Of a DNA stretch of 64,000 nt, positions 17,536 to 26,591 are shown in pieces. The position numbers and the translations under genes are program-made. The notes beneath the pieces are model-generated. The model was not told the origin of the DNA. It saw nothing but the letters and a program-made list of their open reading frames with translations, and made no database searches. Numbering within the stretch: position 1 is the stretch's first letter; the number at the start of each line of letters is the position of its first letter. This DNA is from Devosia ginsengisoli (GTDB lineage Bacteria > Pseudomonadota > Alphaproteobacteria > Rhizobiales > Devosiaceae): NCBI RefSeq assembly GCF_007859655.1, contig NZ_CP042304.1, positions 992,001 through 1,056,000 on the forward strand. The letters are read 5' to 3'.

Positions 17536-17832
17536 GTGCGTTTCGCGGAGATCGAGGAAAGCAGGGAATGGACGGAGCCGGTACGGCTCGTGATCAAGCC
17601 TGTACCGGCGGCCGTTCTCGTCGAGGATGTCGAAGCCGAGGCCCGACGCCGCCTGCGCGCCTGCCATATCCAGGAATGGCGCACCCGCGAATTCATCACC
17701 GGGCGGCCGATGCCGCACGAAATCCGGCATTTTGCCCTGCAGGTGGAATTTGCCGCCAATGCCATATCCCAGCTCTCGCCGATCCCCGACGATTACGACA
17801 GCGACGTCTACTGGCCCAAGTTCTGGGCCTAG
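17536..17832 (+). CDS. conserved-looking small protein of unknown function
   Basis: A 98-residue soluble protein starting at GTG 17536 with AGGGGA upstream. It is rich in charged residues: VEAEARRRLRACHIQEWRT in the middle, EIRHFALQVEFAANAIS, and an ending DYDSDVYWPKFWA. I do not recognise the family. Codon use (GC-rich third positions) and a clean RBS support it as a real gene. The downstream iron-binding-protein gene converges, 11 bases away. Confidence 0.65.
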   Translation: MRFAEIEESREWTEPVRLVIKPVPAAVLVEDVEAEARRRLRACHIQEWRTREFITGRPMPHEIRHFALQVEFAANAISQLSPIPDDYDSDVYWPKFWA

Positions 17833-17843
17833 TCGCGGTTGCC

Positions 17844-18866
17844 CTATTGCGACAGCGCCTTGGCGACGACTTTGAGAAAGGCCAGCTGGCCACTCGGCGA
17901 GCCATAGACCATTTCCATCTCGAACGGCACGATATGGCCATTCCTGACGACGTCGAGCTGCGCCCATACCGGGTTCCGGGCGGCGTCCGCCATCCTCTCC
18001 TCATGCTCGGTCATGCCGGTCTCGCCGACGCCGACCGTGGTGAAGATATAGTCGATGCCAGCGAGTTCGCCGGCCTGCTCGGCGCCCAATGAGACACCAT
18101 TGCCGCCATCGGCCAGGGCGCCCTCATAGATGGTCAGTCCAAGATCGCGGAATACGGTGCATTCGACGCCCGCATAACAGCTGGCATTGAAACTGCCGTC
18201 CCAATAGCTCAGCGGCGCGACGACGGCCCCCGCATTGTCACCGATGGCGGCTTTGACCTCGGCGAGCCGTGACTCGTAGATGTCCAGCCAGGCATCGTAG
18301 CGGTCCAGGCGTCCAAGCGCTTCGGCCGTTTCCCTGAAATGCGCCTGCCAGGAGCGGCCGTCGAAGGCATTCACACTATAGGTCGGCGCGATCTGCGGCA
18401 GCCGCTCGTTGACCGCCTCGTCATAGCCTAGACCATTGAGGATGAAGTCGGGTTCGGCGCGCAGGATTTGCTCGTAACTGTATTCGGGATAGTTGCCGAA
18501 AGTGGTTATCCCCTTGAGCGGCTCCGGCGGGAAGAAGCAGGGGAAGGTCTGGTAGCCACTGTCGCCGCGGATCGGCTGGCTGTTGGTCAGCGGGTAGCCG
18601 AGCCAGATCAGGATATCGACATCGGTCGTATACATCCCGAGCGCCGCACCGGGCGCGGTGGGCAGCTCGACGTCGCCGAATTCGGAGACGACCGTGGTGC
18701 TGCCTTCGGCGGCCGCTATCGGCGCAAGCGCGGGGAAGGCAGGCGCCGAATAGTCGCCACACTGGGCGGAGCCGGTTTCAACTGCGCCCGCCGCCATCGG
18801 TGACAGGCAAAGAGCGACCGAACCGACCAAGGCGAGCACCGGGCGGACGTGCGAAGCGACGAACAT
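17844..18866 (-). CDS. iron-siderophore ABC transporter substrate-binding protein
   Basis: A 340-residue periplasmic protein of the FepB/FhuD (Peripla_BP_2) class. The signal peptide (VGSVALCLSPMAAGA) is followed by a domain with FGDVELPTAPGAALGMYTTDV, and the central helix pattern ETAEALGRLDRYDAWLDIYE typical of cluster-A-III receptors. The C-terminal lobe contains GNGVSLGAEQAGELAGIDY. It would hand a ferric siderophore to an FecCD-type permease, whose genes are not in the window. A perfect TGA-N9-TCA iron box lies 22 bases before the ATG, supporting an iron role. It diverges from an MFS transporter gene. Confidence 0.85.
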   Translation of the reverse strand: MFVASHVRPVLALVGSVALCLSPMAAGAVETGSAQCGDYSAPAFPALAPIAAAEGSTTVVSEFGDVELPTAPGAALGMYTTDVDILIWLGYPLTNSQPIRGDSGYQTFPCFFPPEPLKGITTFGNYPEYSYEQILRAEPDFILNGLGYDEAVNERLPQIAPTYSVNAFDGRSWQAHFRETAEALGRLDRYDAWLDIYESRLAEVKAAIGDNAGAVVAPLSYWDGSFNASCYAGVECTVFRDLGLTIYEGALADGGNGVSLGAEQAGELAGIDYIFTTVGVGETGMTEHEERMADAARNPVWAQLDVVRNGHIVPFEMEMVYGSPSGQLAFLKVVAKALSQ

Positions 18867-18887
18867 GAGAAGCCTTTCGTATAAAGA

Positions 18888-18902
18888 TGAGTATTGTACT
18901 CA
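18888..18902 (-). promoter_or_regulatory. RirA-type iron box (TGA-N9-TCA)
   Basis: TGAGTATTGTACTCA is a near-perfect palindrome (TGAGTA / TACTCA around TTG) that matches the Iron-Rhodo box form TGA-N9-TCA. It is 22 bases upstream of the siderophore-binding-protein ATG, where a bound repressor would block transcription. It may also influence the divergent MFS gene, 162 bases away. RirA is the Fe-S iron repressor of rhizobial-type bacteria. Confidence 0.7.
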
Positions 18903-19063
18903 CCTTAAACCGATCAGGCAATTTCCGGCAATCCGATTGTCGGATTGACCCGGTCCGGCGCGTCCTCGAGCGACGAGGTCTGCTGACACGAACTGTCGGC
19001 GCGACGCGTCATGGATTGAACTAATTTCGATTGCCAATAAGTTGGGCCGCCCGAGGAGCCACA

Positions 19064-20416
19064 ATGACCAAGCCATTCCATCTGATACTGGCCAACAACC
19101 TTGTGGCCAACATCACCAATTTCACCGTCTGGTTCGCGCTGACCTTCTGGGTCTTCATCGAAACCCGCTCGGTTTTTGCCACCGGCATGATTGCCGGCGT
19201 CTATCTGGTATTCACCGCCGGCTTCGGCTTCTGGCTAGGCAGCATCGTCGATCACAATCCCAAGAAGCTGGCCATGATGGGGTCGAGCGTCGTCTCCTTC
19301 GCCTTCTACGGGCTGTCGCTGGTCATGCTGCTGCTCGAGCCGGAGGGCGCCTTTACCGACCCTTACGGCTGGTATCTCTGGGGCTTCGTGTTCCTGGTCA
19401 TGCTGGGCGTCATCGCCGGCAATATCCGCAGCATCGCCCTGCCGACGCTGGTGACGATCCTGATCCCCGAGGACGAGCGCGACAAGGCCAATGGCCTGGT
19501 CGGCATGGTGAGTGGCATCGGCTTCCTCACCACCTCTGTCATATCGGGGTTCCTGGTGGCCTGGGGCGGCATGTTCGCGACCGTACTGCTGGCCCTGGCG
19601 CTGACGCTGCTGGCCTTCCTGCACCTTCATTTCGTGCATATTGACGAGGGCAGGACCGAGGCCGTGCCGGGCGAGCCGGCCGCGCCGAAGACGGTGGACA
19701 TCAAGGGCACGATAAGCGTCATCGCCGCGGTGCCCGGCCTGTTCGCGCTGATCTTCTTTGCCACCTTCAACAATTTCCTCGGCGGCGTCTTCATGGCTCT
19801 GCTCGACGCCTATGGATTGTCGCTGGTGTCGGTGGAAGTCTGGGGCCTGCTGTTCGGCGTGCTGTCGACGGCCTTCATCGTCAGCGGCATCATCATTTCG
19901 CGGACCGGCCTGGGCAAGAATCCGCTCAAGACGCTGCTCATGGTCAATGTCATCACCTGGTCGGTGTGCTGCGTCTTCACGCTGCAATCTTCGATCTGGC
20001 TGCTGGCGGGCGGTATGTTCGTGTGGATGCTGCTGGGGCCCTATGCCGAGGCGGCCGAGCATACCACGCTGCAGAAAGTGGTGCCGCTGGAACGGCAGGG
20101 CCGCGTTTTCGGTTTTGCCCAGTCCATCGAGCAGTCGGCCTCGCCGCTGACCGCCTTCCTGATCGGCCCACTGACCCAGTTCTACTTCATTCCGCTGATG
20201 ACCGATGGCGCCGGCGCCGACGCCATCGGCAGCTGGTTCGGCACCGGGCCGGAGCGCGGCATTGCCCTGGTGTTCACGCTGGCCGGCGTCTTCGGCGTGC
20301 TGGTGACCATCCTGGCGTTCAACTCGCCGCAATACCGCCAGCTCTCGGCCTTCTACGCCAGAAGCCGTGATGATGACGACGCGGCCGGCGGTGCGCCGGC
20401 CGCCAGCCCCGCCTAG
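19064..20416 (+). CDS. MFS transporter, possible siderophore exporter
   Basis: A 450-residue, 12-helix major facilitator. The A-motif region reads FWLGSIVDHNPKKLAMMGSS (about residues 58-77), with other helices such as IVTILIPEDERDKANGLVG-type loops between TM4 and TM5. The N-terminal NNLVANITNFTVWFALTFW and the overall layout resemble the EntS-like MFS_3 group of siderophore exporters. Divergent placement beside the iron-regulated siderophore receptor gene supports, but does not prove, export of a siderophore. ATG 19064 has GAGGAG upstream. The tail ends in a D/A-rich stretch. Confidence 0.75.
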   Translation: MTKPFHLILANNLVANITNFTVWFALTFWVFIETRSVFATGMIAGVYLVFTAGFGFWLGSIVDHNPKKLAMMGSSVVSFAFYGLSLVMLLLEPEGAFTDPYGWYLWGFVFLVMLGVIAGNIRSIALPTLVTILIPEDERDKANGLVGMVSGIGFLTTSVISGFLVAWGGMFATVLLALALTLLAFLHLHFVHIDEGRTEAVPGEPAAPKTVDIKGTISVIAAVPGLFALIFFATFNNFLGGVFMALLDAYGLSLVSVEVWGLLFGVLSTAFIVSGIIISRTGLGKNPLKTLLMVNVITWSVCCVFTLQSSIWLLAGGMFVWMLLGPYAEAAEHTTLQKVVPLERQGRVFGFAQSIEQSASPLTAFLIGPLTQFYFIPLMTDGAGADAIGSWFGTGPERGIALVFTLAGVFGVLVTILAFNSPQYRQLSAFYARSRDDDDAAGGAPAASPA

Positions 20417-21630
20417 GCGGGTTGCAACTGGCCTTCCTGCGGTGCGGATGGCCGTGGGAAGGTCAGCGCCACCAGTGCCGCGGCCAGGCCAATGGCGGCC
20501 GAGCTGATATAGAGCCACTGGTAATCGCCGAACGTATCGAAGATCCAGCCGCCACCCACCGGGCCGAAGGCCATGCCGATGCTCGACGTCATGGTGATGC
20601 CGCCCAGCACAGTGCCCATGACATGGGCCGGGAAATAGTCGCGCGCCAGCACGGCGTAGAGCGGCATGACCCCGCCATAGGCCAGGCCCAACACCACGGC
20701 CAGCATGTAGAACTGGGTCAGCTCGCCGATATAGATATAGGTGTAGATGCCCACGGCCTGCAGCACGAGACCGCCGATAATGACGCGCTTGACGCCCAGC
20801 CGGTCGGCCAGCACACCGAAGATCAGCCGGCCGAACAGGCCCGCCACGCCTTCCACGCTATAGATGCTGGCCGCAGCCAGCGCCGAGGCGCCACACAGCA
20901 TGGCATAGCTCACCGTGTGGAAGATCGGGCCCGAATGGGCGGCGCAGCACAGGAAGAACACGCCGGCCAGCACGATGAATTGCGGCTTGCGGAACACGCT
21001 GGCAATGGACGGGCGCTCGGCCGGCACTGCCGCGGTGCCATCGGCAGCGGGCGCTTCCCCAGCACTGGCCGGCGGCCGGCGGATCAGCATGGCGGTCGGC
21101 AGGATCAGTACCGTGGCCACCAGAGCCGTGGTCATCATGGCATTGCGCCAGCCCATCTGTTCGATCAGCACGGTAGCCAGCGGCGTGATCACCATGGGGG
21201 CGACGCCGCCGCCGAGCGAAACCAGCGAGACGGCCAGGCTGCGATGCTTGTCGAACCAGCCGATGACCGTGGCCATCAGCGGCGCGAAAAAGGCGCCACC
21301 CGAGGCGCCGACCAGCCCGCCATAGGCGATCTGGAACACCAGCAGGTCATTGGCCCGGCTGGCGATGAACAGGCCAAGGCCCAGCGTCACCGCAGCGATC
21401 AACACCACTGGCCGGGCGCCGATGCGGTCGGTCAGGGTCCCCCACAAGAAGCCGGCCACGCCCATGACGATGAAGCCGATGGTCATCGCGCCGGAAATGC
21501 CGGCCCGTGACCAGCCGGTCTCGTCGGCCATCGGTTGCAGGTAAACCGGCAGGGCGAACATCGCGCCCATTGCCAGACAGGTGATCAGCGCACCCGCGCC
21601 GACGATGACCCAGCCGTAATTCCGTTCCAT
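20413..21630 (-). CDS. MFS transporter (OFA/monocarboxylate-type)
   Basis: A 405-residue, 12-helix transporter. WVIVGAGALITCLAMGAMFA starts TM1, and the TM2-3 loop has WGTLTDRIGARPVVLIAA, the MFS A-motif. The conserved ETGWSR near the TM1-TM2 loop and the ADRLGVKRVIIGG repeat in the second half are typical of oxalate/formate and monocarboxylate MFS proteins. Substrate is probably a small organic acid, but this is a guess. It overlaps the preceding convergent MFS gene by four bases. Confidence 0.8.
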   Translation of the reverse strand: MERNYGWVIVGAGALITCLAMGAMFALPVYLQPMADETGWSRAGISGAMTIGFIVMGVAGFLWGTLTDRIGARPVVLIAAVTLGLGLFIASRANDLLVFQIAYGGLVGASGGAFFAPLMATVIGWFDKHRSLAVSLVSLGGGVAPMVITPLATVLIEQMGWRNAMMTTALVATVLILPTAMLIRRPPASAGEAPAADGTAAVPAERPSIASVFRKPQFIVLAGVFFLCCAAHSGPIFHTVSYAMLCGASALAAASIYSVEGVAGLFGRLIFGVLADRLGVKRVIIGGLVLQAVGIYTYIYIGELTQFYMLAVVLGLAYGGVMPLYAVLARDYFPAHVMGTVLGGITMTSSIGMAFGPVGGGWIFDTFGDYQWLYISSAAIGLAAALVALTFPRPSAPQEGQLQPA

Positions 21631-21859
21631 TTTGCGTATCCCTCGCGCAGCATTCTATCTGCTAGACGAATGGAGGGCAGCCGGCACGACACGGTTCGCA
21701 AGTTTATTTTGCGACCGGCTGATTGCGCAGGTTTACCCCGGCAGCGGTTTACATCTGAGCCTCAGTCCCTACATTGAACCTTCGCTGTCGCGCGCCGAAT
21801 GCGCGGCCTCACTGGAAGGGCGTCGAGCAATCCGCCCGCATTCACAGAAGGAAACAGCC

Positions 21860-22297
21860 ATGACGGAAGCCAAGATGGGCGACGTCGTCCGCATCAATTA
21901 TACTGGACGCCTGACCAACGGAACGCAGTTCGATTCCTCTGCTGGCAAGGAGCCGCTGGAATTCACCATCGGCCTGGGCCAGGTGATCAAGGGCCTTGAA
22001 GCCCATGTCGCAGGCATGGAGCCGGGCAACAAGAGCACCGTGACCATTCCCTGCGCCGAGGCCTATGGCCCGCACCGCGCCGAAGCCATCCAGACGCTGG
22101 ACCGCGCCAAGGTGCCCTCGGGCATCGATGTACGCCCCGGCACGCAACTCCAGGCCCGCACCGCCGATGGCGGCGTGCTGCCGATCACCGTGGTCGAGGT
22201 GGACGAGCAAAGCGTCAAGGTCGATGCCAACCACCCGCTGGCCGGGCAGGACCTGGTGTTCGACGTCGAACTGGTCGAGATCGTCCAGGCCGCCTGA
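21860..22297 (+). CDS. FKBP-type peptidyl-prolyl cis-trans isomerase (SlyD-like)
   Basis: A 145-residue single-domain FKBP. The N-terminus MGDVVRINYTGRLTNGTQFD and the central FTIGLGQVIKGLEAHVAGM are classic FKBP signatures. An inserted segment (about residues 70-125, ending near VDANHPLAGQDLVF) is the SlyD insert-in-flap layout, with the family motif NHPLAGQ. There is no metal-binding His-rich tail. It catalyses proline isomerisation and chaperones folding in the cytoplasm. ATG 21860 has AGAAGGA upstream. It stands upstream of the GreA-like gene, 114 bases apart. Confidence 0.93.
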   Translation: MTEAKMGDVVRINYTGRLTNGTQFDSSAGKEPLEFTIGLGQVIKGLEAHVAGMEPGNKSTVTIPCAEAYGPHRAEAIQTLDRAKVPSGIDVRPGTQLQARTADGGVLPITVVEVDEQSVKVDANHPLAGQDLVFDVELVEIVQAA

Positions 22298-22411
22298 CGG
22301 CGTCGGGACTGGCGGGGGCAGGCTTTTCGGCCAGGCCGATTTGCGCTGCCCCGCCCGGCGGCCTATGCCCGCAGCAGCGCCCGATCGGGCGGAGCGAGTC
22401 GGAGACCACAC

Positions 22412-22895
22412 GTGAGCGTCGCCTTCACCAAGGAAGACAGTGCCGAGACCGCCTCGGAAACCATGCTGCCGGACCGTCCCATTCCTGACGGCCCCAACCT
22501 GGTGACCGCGGCCGGCTTTGCTACGCTGGAGCGCCAACTGGCCGAAGCCCGCGCCGCCTATGAAGCCGCCATGGCCATGGACGACATCAACGAAAAACGC
22601 CGCCAGGCTGCCAATCCCTTTCCGCGACCTGCGCTATTTCACCGAACGGCTGCGCACCGCCCAGGTGGTGCCGGCGCCGGAGAACAACGCCGTGGTGGCC
22701 TTTGGCAGCACGGTGACCTTCGAACGCGACGACGGCCGCGTGCAGACCTATCGCATCGTCGGCGAGGACGAGGCCGACCCCAAGGCGGGGACGCTGTCCT
22801 TTGCCTCGCCCATGGCGCGGGCGCTGCTGGGCAAGGGCGTGGGAGATGACGCCAGCGTGGGCGGGCGCGCGGTGGAGATCGTGACGATCGGCTAG
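22412..22895 (+). pseudogene. GreA-family transcription elongation factor-like gene, 1-base frameshift
   Basis: A GTG at 22412 opens a frame encoding DGPNLVTAAGFATLERQLAE, the N-terminal coiled coil of a GreA-like protein. After QAAN the frame breaks; removing one T from TTT at 22619-22621 restores NPFRDLRYFTERLRTAQVV and the GreA/GreB C-terminal FKBP-like domain (FGSTVTFERDDG, YRIVGEDEADP, SFASPMARALLGK) to 22895, about 160 residues. This short GreA paralogue is found in many alphaproteobacteria besides the main greA. Gre factors rescue backtracked RNA polymerase. The homopolymer position suggests a sequencing error. Confidence 0.85.
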
Positions 22896-22922
22896 ATCTC
22901 ACCCCGCCCGCGCATCCGTCCG

Positions 22923-23810
22923 CTATTTCAACGGCAGGAACAGTTCCAGCACGACTTCATGCGCCTCGACATTGGGGATGAGGGCGAGCTGGCGCCGGCT
23001 ATACATCGGGAAGTCGCGCGCCTCCTCGCCACTGGCCGGAAGCCAATCGCGATAGAGATAGAGCGCGGCCGGTTCCAGATTGGTGGTATTGCCGGGATAG
23101 CGCAGCACCGCGCAGCGCCCGCCGGGGATCACCCCGGGCTTTATCGGCGCATCATCGGGCTCGACCGGCAGGTCGGTGCCGATACACAGGTCCATGCTGT
23201 AGTCGGCCGGAACGGCGGGCATCCGTTCCGAGCGGAAGATCATGAAGGTGGGGTTGGTCTCGGGCGACAGGCCGGCCGCCTTGCGCCAGGCGGTAAAGCG
23301 CCGCCTTGTGTCGGGGATTGTCGACCGGTCGCCCCGATGCTCCAGGATCGCCACAGGCGTCGGCGGCACGTCGCGGATGGTCACGTCGTCTTGGTCAAAG
23401 ATAATCTGCATGAGCTTGTTTCTCGCATTGTCCAGAGGCCCGAAGGCGGTCAGCCACGGCTCCCAATCGGGAGATTTCCGGAACGCGGAGGGCGATTGCC
23501 CCAGCCTTTGCCGAAAGGCGCGGGCGAAGGCATCGGGCGCATCGTAACCGGCATCCATCGCGATATCGGTGACGCTTTGGGCGCCCCTGACGGCCAGCCG
23601 GTGCGAAGCCCGCTTCATGCGGGCAAGCTGGACATAGCGATGCACGGACAACTCGAAAGTCGCCGTGAACTGCCGGTGGAAATGGAATTTCGAAAAGGCG
23701 GCGACCTTGCTGACCGTTTCCAGGTCCAGATCGCCATCGAGATGCTGGTCGATATAGTCCAGCACCCGCTGCATCCGGGCATGGTAGTTTTCAAGCGGTG
23801 CCGTCATCAT
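22923..23810 (-). CDS. AraC-family regulator with GyrI-like effector-binding domain
   Basis: A 295-residue two-domain regulator. The N-terminal AraC helix-turn-helix pair occupies about residues 10-108 (VLDYIDQHLDGDLDLETVS, FSKFHFHRQF, GYDAPDAFARAFRQRLGQSP). The C-terminal GyrI-like/Bac_rhamnosid-type effector pocket occupies about 135-295 (PVAILEHRGD, GRCAVLRYPG). This is the reverse order of classic AraC and matches the SbmC/Rob-type group that binds small hydrophobic compounds. I use the double ATG at 23807-23810, next to AAGGA, rather than the long upstream extension to 24080. Target genes unknown. Confidence 0.88.
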   Translation of the reverse strand: MMTAPLENYHARMQRVLDYIDQHLDGDLDLETVSKVAAFSKFHFHRQFTATFELSVHRYVQLARMKRASHRLAVRGAQSVTDIAMDAGYDAPDAFARAFRQRLGQSPSAFRKSPDWEPWLTAFGPLDNARNKLMQIIFDQDDVTIRDVPPTPVAILEHRGDRSTIPDTRRRFTAWRKAAGLSPETNPTFMIFRSERMPAVPADYSMDLCIGTDLPVEPDDAPIKPGVIPGGRCAVLRYPGNTTNLEPAALYLYRDWLPASGEEARDFPMYSRRQLALIPNVEAHEVVLELFLPLK

Positions 23811-24169
23811 CGGTTCCTTCGTGGCGCCCTCATCTAGCCGCCCAGCACCATACCGCGCTCGACCGATCTTGCGGTTTCTGTCGTTGCGAGCCCGGAGGGT
23901 ACAGGCGGTAGCAGCGACGGCAACCTTGCAGAATATGTTTCTCTGGGTGCTGGGGGAAGCGGGGTTTTCATGCCCGGCACAAAGACGTCCTGCAATATGG
24001 AGAGCAATTCGCCGCGGCGTCGGCAAAAAAGAGGCGGGCAACGGCAATAAGTTGTTTACCTGCAGAAAATCTTGGCGCAAAAAACGGGTGCGAGGTGGCA
24101 GTTTTGCCGCTTTTTTGCATGCGCTTGGGGAGTTAGCGTCTCATCGTCAGCGGCGCGGGGGGCATCGTG
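23811..24169. other. 359-base noncoding region before the autotransporter
   Basis: No convincing gene on either strand. GCAAAAAA (24077-24084) and TTTTTTGC (24111-24118) form an inverted repeat, enclosing a smaller GGCA/TGCC hairpin at 24097-24108, just upstream of the autotransporter start. It could be a terminator-like or leader structure. The divergent promoters of the AraC gene and the autotransporter must lie here. Confidence 0.5.
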
Positions 24170-26302
24170 ATGAAGCAGGCAACGGCAGCGAACCGCCCGC
24201 ACGACCTTCCGGGCCGCTACCGCCCCGCGCTGGCGCCCTTGCTGTTCCTGCTGGTCGCCTTCGCCACGTTGGCCGGCATGGCCGCGCCGGTTTATGCGCA
24301 AACGATCTCCATCAGCGATATCAGTCAAAGCGAAGGCGATTCCGGCACCACGTACTTCGAGTTCAGAGTGACGTATAATGGGCCGCCTCTGGCAAGCGAC
24401 GTGACATTCGGTCTTGATACAAGCTCCGGCACGGCGACGGAGGACGTCGACTATGAGGCTTTCCACATACCGCCCGTTCTTACTATGGGAAGCCCATCGG
24501 ACGGGTCATATTTCCCCTTCTCCGTAAGCGTGACCGCCGACACGACGTACGAGCCCGACGAATTTTTCTATATCAACATCACTGGCGCAACCGGCGCGGC
24601 GGTGCTCGACGGCCAAGGGCTGGGGACCATCCTCAACGACGATCCTCCTCCTCCTCTTGTCCAGATCGACCCACCCGATGGCGCGACGCTGATGGCGGGG
24701 GTGGTTGGCGTGTCCTATTCCGACACATCCATCCAGGCACAGTTCGGAACCGGCTCCAACGCCTTCTACGCCATCAACATGCCGCCAGGCCTCGGCATCG
24801 ACATAGTCAGCGGTGCTATCACCGGTACGCCCAGCGCGGCCGGCACGTTTAACCCCACAGTGACGCTCGTCGATACCGGCTATGGCGGTAGCGCCGTCGT
24901 CGCGAACTACACCATCACCATTGCCCCCACGCCCGCTATCACGGTGGTTTCACCGGCCTCTGGTTCGACTGCCGGCGGCACTACCATTTCCATCTCCGGC
25001 ACCGGCCTGACCGGCACGAGCGCGGTAGTGGTCGGCGGCGCGGCAGCAACCGGCATCGCGGTGGTGAGCGATACCCTGGTCACCGCCATCACGCCGGCTC
25101 ATGCAGCGGGCCCGGCCGATGTGTCGGTGACGACACCGGGCGGCACGACCACGCTGCCTGCTGTCTTCACCTATATTGCGCCCCTTCGCCCCGATCCGAC
25201 GCAGGACGCCGAGGTGCAGGGCCTTATCAATGCGCAGGCTCAGGCCGCTGAGCGCTTCGCCACGACCCAGATCGATAATTTCAACGATCGGCTGGGCCAG
25301 TTGCATGACGAACAGAGCCGGCAGGCGCAGTCGCTCGGCATCCAGATGGGTGTAACGCCGGGCAATGGGGTCGCACCCATGGGCTATGTCGAGCAAGCAC
25401 CGGTCGACGATCCGGCCGGCCGCGCCATGGGCCTGCCGCCGGCCGGCTCACCCGCGCTGCCCGTCGAACCTCTCTTCAGCGACACGGCCTTCTGGAGCGG
25501 CGGCTTTATCAATTTCGGCACGACCAGCAGCGGCACGATCGACCTCGGCCATACCCTGGTCGGCGTCAGTGGTGGCGTCGATCACCGGTTCACGCCCGAT
25601 TTCGTGGCCGGCATCGGCTTCGGCTATGGGCGCGACAGGACCGATATCGGCTCCAACGGCACGACCAGTTCCGGACAGGCCGTGAGCGCGGCTGTCTATG
25701 GCAGCTATCACCCGGCGCCATTTTACCTCGACGGCCTGATCGGGATCAGCCGGCTCGATTTCGACAGCACGCGCTATGTGACGGCAACCGGCGGCTTCGC
25801 CTATGGCAACCGCGACGGCACACAGCTTTTTGCCTCGCTGTCGGCCGGCTACGAATATCGTCAGGACGGGTTGGTCGTCTCACCCTATGGCCGGCTCGAT
25901 GCGGCCGTCACGCGGCTCGACGGCTTTGTCGAAACCGGGGCAGGGGCCAACAATCTCGCCTTTGGCGCGCAGGGCTTCGACATGCTGGCCGGCATTGTCG
26001 GTGTCAGCGCCCAATATGCCATCCCGATGGAATGGGGCGTGCTCAGCCCGCGGGCGCGGCTGGAATATACCCATGATTTTGCCGGCTCCAGCCAGGCCAG
26101 CATCGGTTATGCCGACCTCGGCACCTTGCCCTACACGCTGACGCTCGACGACGTCCTGCACGACTACCTGACCCTCGGTTTCGGCCTCGATGCCCGCTTC
26201 GACGCCGACATGACCCTGAGCCTGGACTACCGCACGGGCCTGAGCACCAACGGCAATGGCCGCAACCACACTATCGGCATCCGCCTGAGCGGTGGGTTCT
26301 AA
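24170..26302 (+). CDS. autotransporter with Calx-beta, Ig-like and IPT/TIG passenger domains
   Basis: A surface protein of about 710 residues, type V secretion. A long basic signal peptide (residues 1-44, ending VYAQ) is followed by a Calx-beta-like domain (about 45-165; ISQSEGDSGTTYFEF, DYEAF, YEPDEFFYI). Then come an Ig-like He_PIG-type domain (about 170-262; GLGIDIVSGAITGTPSAAGT), an IPT/TIG domain (about 265-345; VVSPASGSTAGGTTISISG) and a linker. An autotransporter beta-barrel (about 440-710) ends in aromatic F (RLSGGF). Calx-beta and TIG folds often mediate adhesion or calcium binding. ATG 24170 follows a GTG at 24167; either could be used. Confidence 0.85.
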   Translation: MKQATAANRPHDLPGRYRPALAPLLFLLVAFATLAGMAAPVYAQTISISDISQSEGDSGTTYFEFRVTYNGPPLASDVTFGLDTSSGTATEDVDYEAFHIPPVLTMGSPSDGSYFPFSVSVTADTTYEPDEFFYINITGATGAAVLDGQGLGTILNDDPPPPLVQIDPPDGATLMAGVVGVSYSDTSIQAQFGTGSNAFYAINMPPGLGIDIVSGAITGTPSAAGTFNPTVTLVDTGYGGSAVVANYTITIAPTPAITVVSPASGSTAGGTTISISGTGLTGTSAVVVGGAAATGIAVVSDTLVTAITPAHAAGPADVSVTTPGGTTTLPAVFTYIAPLRPDPTQDAEVQGLINAQAQAAERFATTQIDNFNDRLGQLHDEQSRQAQSLGIQMGVTPGNGVAPMGYVEQAPVDDPAGRAMGLPPAGSPALPVEPLFSDTAFWSGGFINFGTTSSGTIDLGHTLVGVSGGVDHRFTPDFVAGIGFGYGRDRTDIGSNGTTSSGQAVSAAVYGSYHPAPFYLDGLIGISRLDFDSTRYVTATGGFAYGNRDGTQLFASLSAGYEYRQDGLVVSPYGRLDAAVTRLDGFVETGAGANNLAFGAQGFDMLAGIVGVSAQYAIPMEWGVLSPRARLEYTHDFAGSSQASIGYADLGTLPYTLTLDDVLHDYLTLGFGLDARFDADMTLSLDYRTGLSTNGNGRNHTIGIRLSGGF

Positions 26303-26310
26303 GGCGAGAC

Positions 26311-26336
26311 GGCCCGAGGCGCGCTCAGCTCGGGCC
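26311..26336 (+). terminator. probable terminator hairpin after the autotransporter
   Basis: GGCCCGAG and CTCGGGCC pair perfectly over 8 bases around a 10-base loop, 9 bases after the stop codon at 26302. A T-run is lacking (GCTTGCT follows), so efficiency is uncertain. Confidence 0.6.
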
Positions 26337-26348
26337 GCTTGCTCAGCG

Positions 26349-26591
26349 GTGCCGCAAGTGCCCGTTTCCGGCGGTGGCGAGGATCGCCTGACCCTGGAAG
26401 TGCTGCTTGCCATCAATGTCCTGCTGCGTGAAACTTTCCCTGATAATGCGCTCGATGCCGAGACCGAGGCCCGCCTGCTGGAGGCGCTGAGCGGCGACGA
26501 GACCCGATCTGACCGCGTGCATCGCAATGATGTCGGCCAGCAGATCGAGGCGGAGTTTATTGCTGATTGGCTGCAGCAGCGGGGGTGGTAG
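26349..26591 (+). CDS. possible small protein, unknown
   Basis: An 80-residue frame from GTG 26349, immediately after the terminator hairpin. Codon use is gene-like (GC-rich third positions) and the peptide is acidic and helical: LTLEVLLAINVLLRETFPDN, AETEARLLEALSGDE, QQIEAEFIADWLQQRGW. No clear RBS is visible and I do not recognise the family. The competing frame on the opposite strand (26343-26672) has less natural composition. Low confidence. Confidence 0.4.
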   Translation: MPQVPVSGGGEDRLTLEVLLAINVLLRETFPDNALDAETEARLLEALSGDETRSDRVHRNDVGQQIEAEFIADWLQQRGW

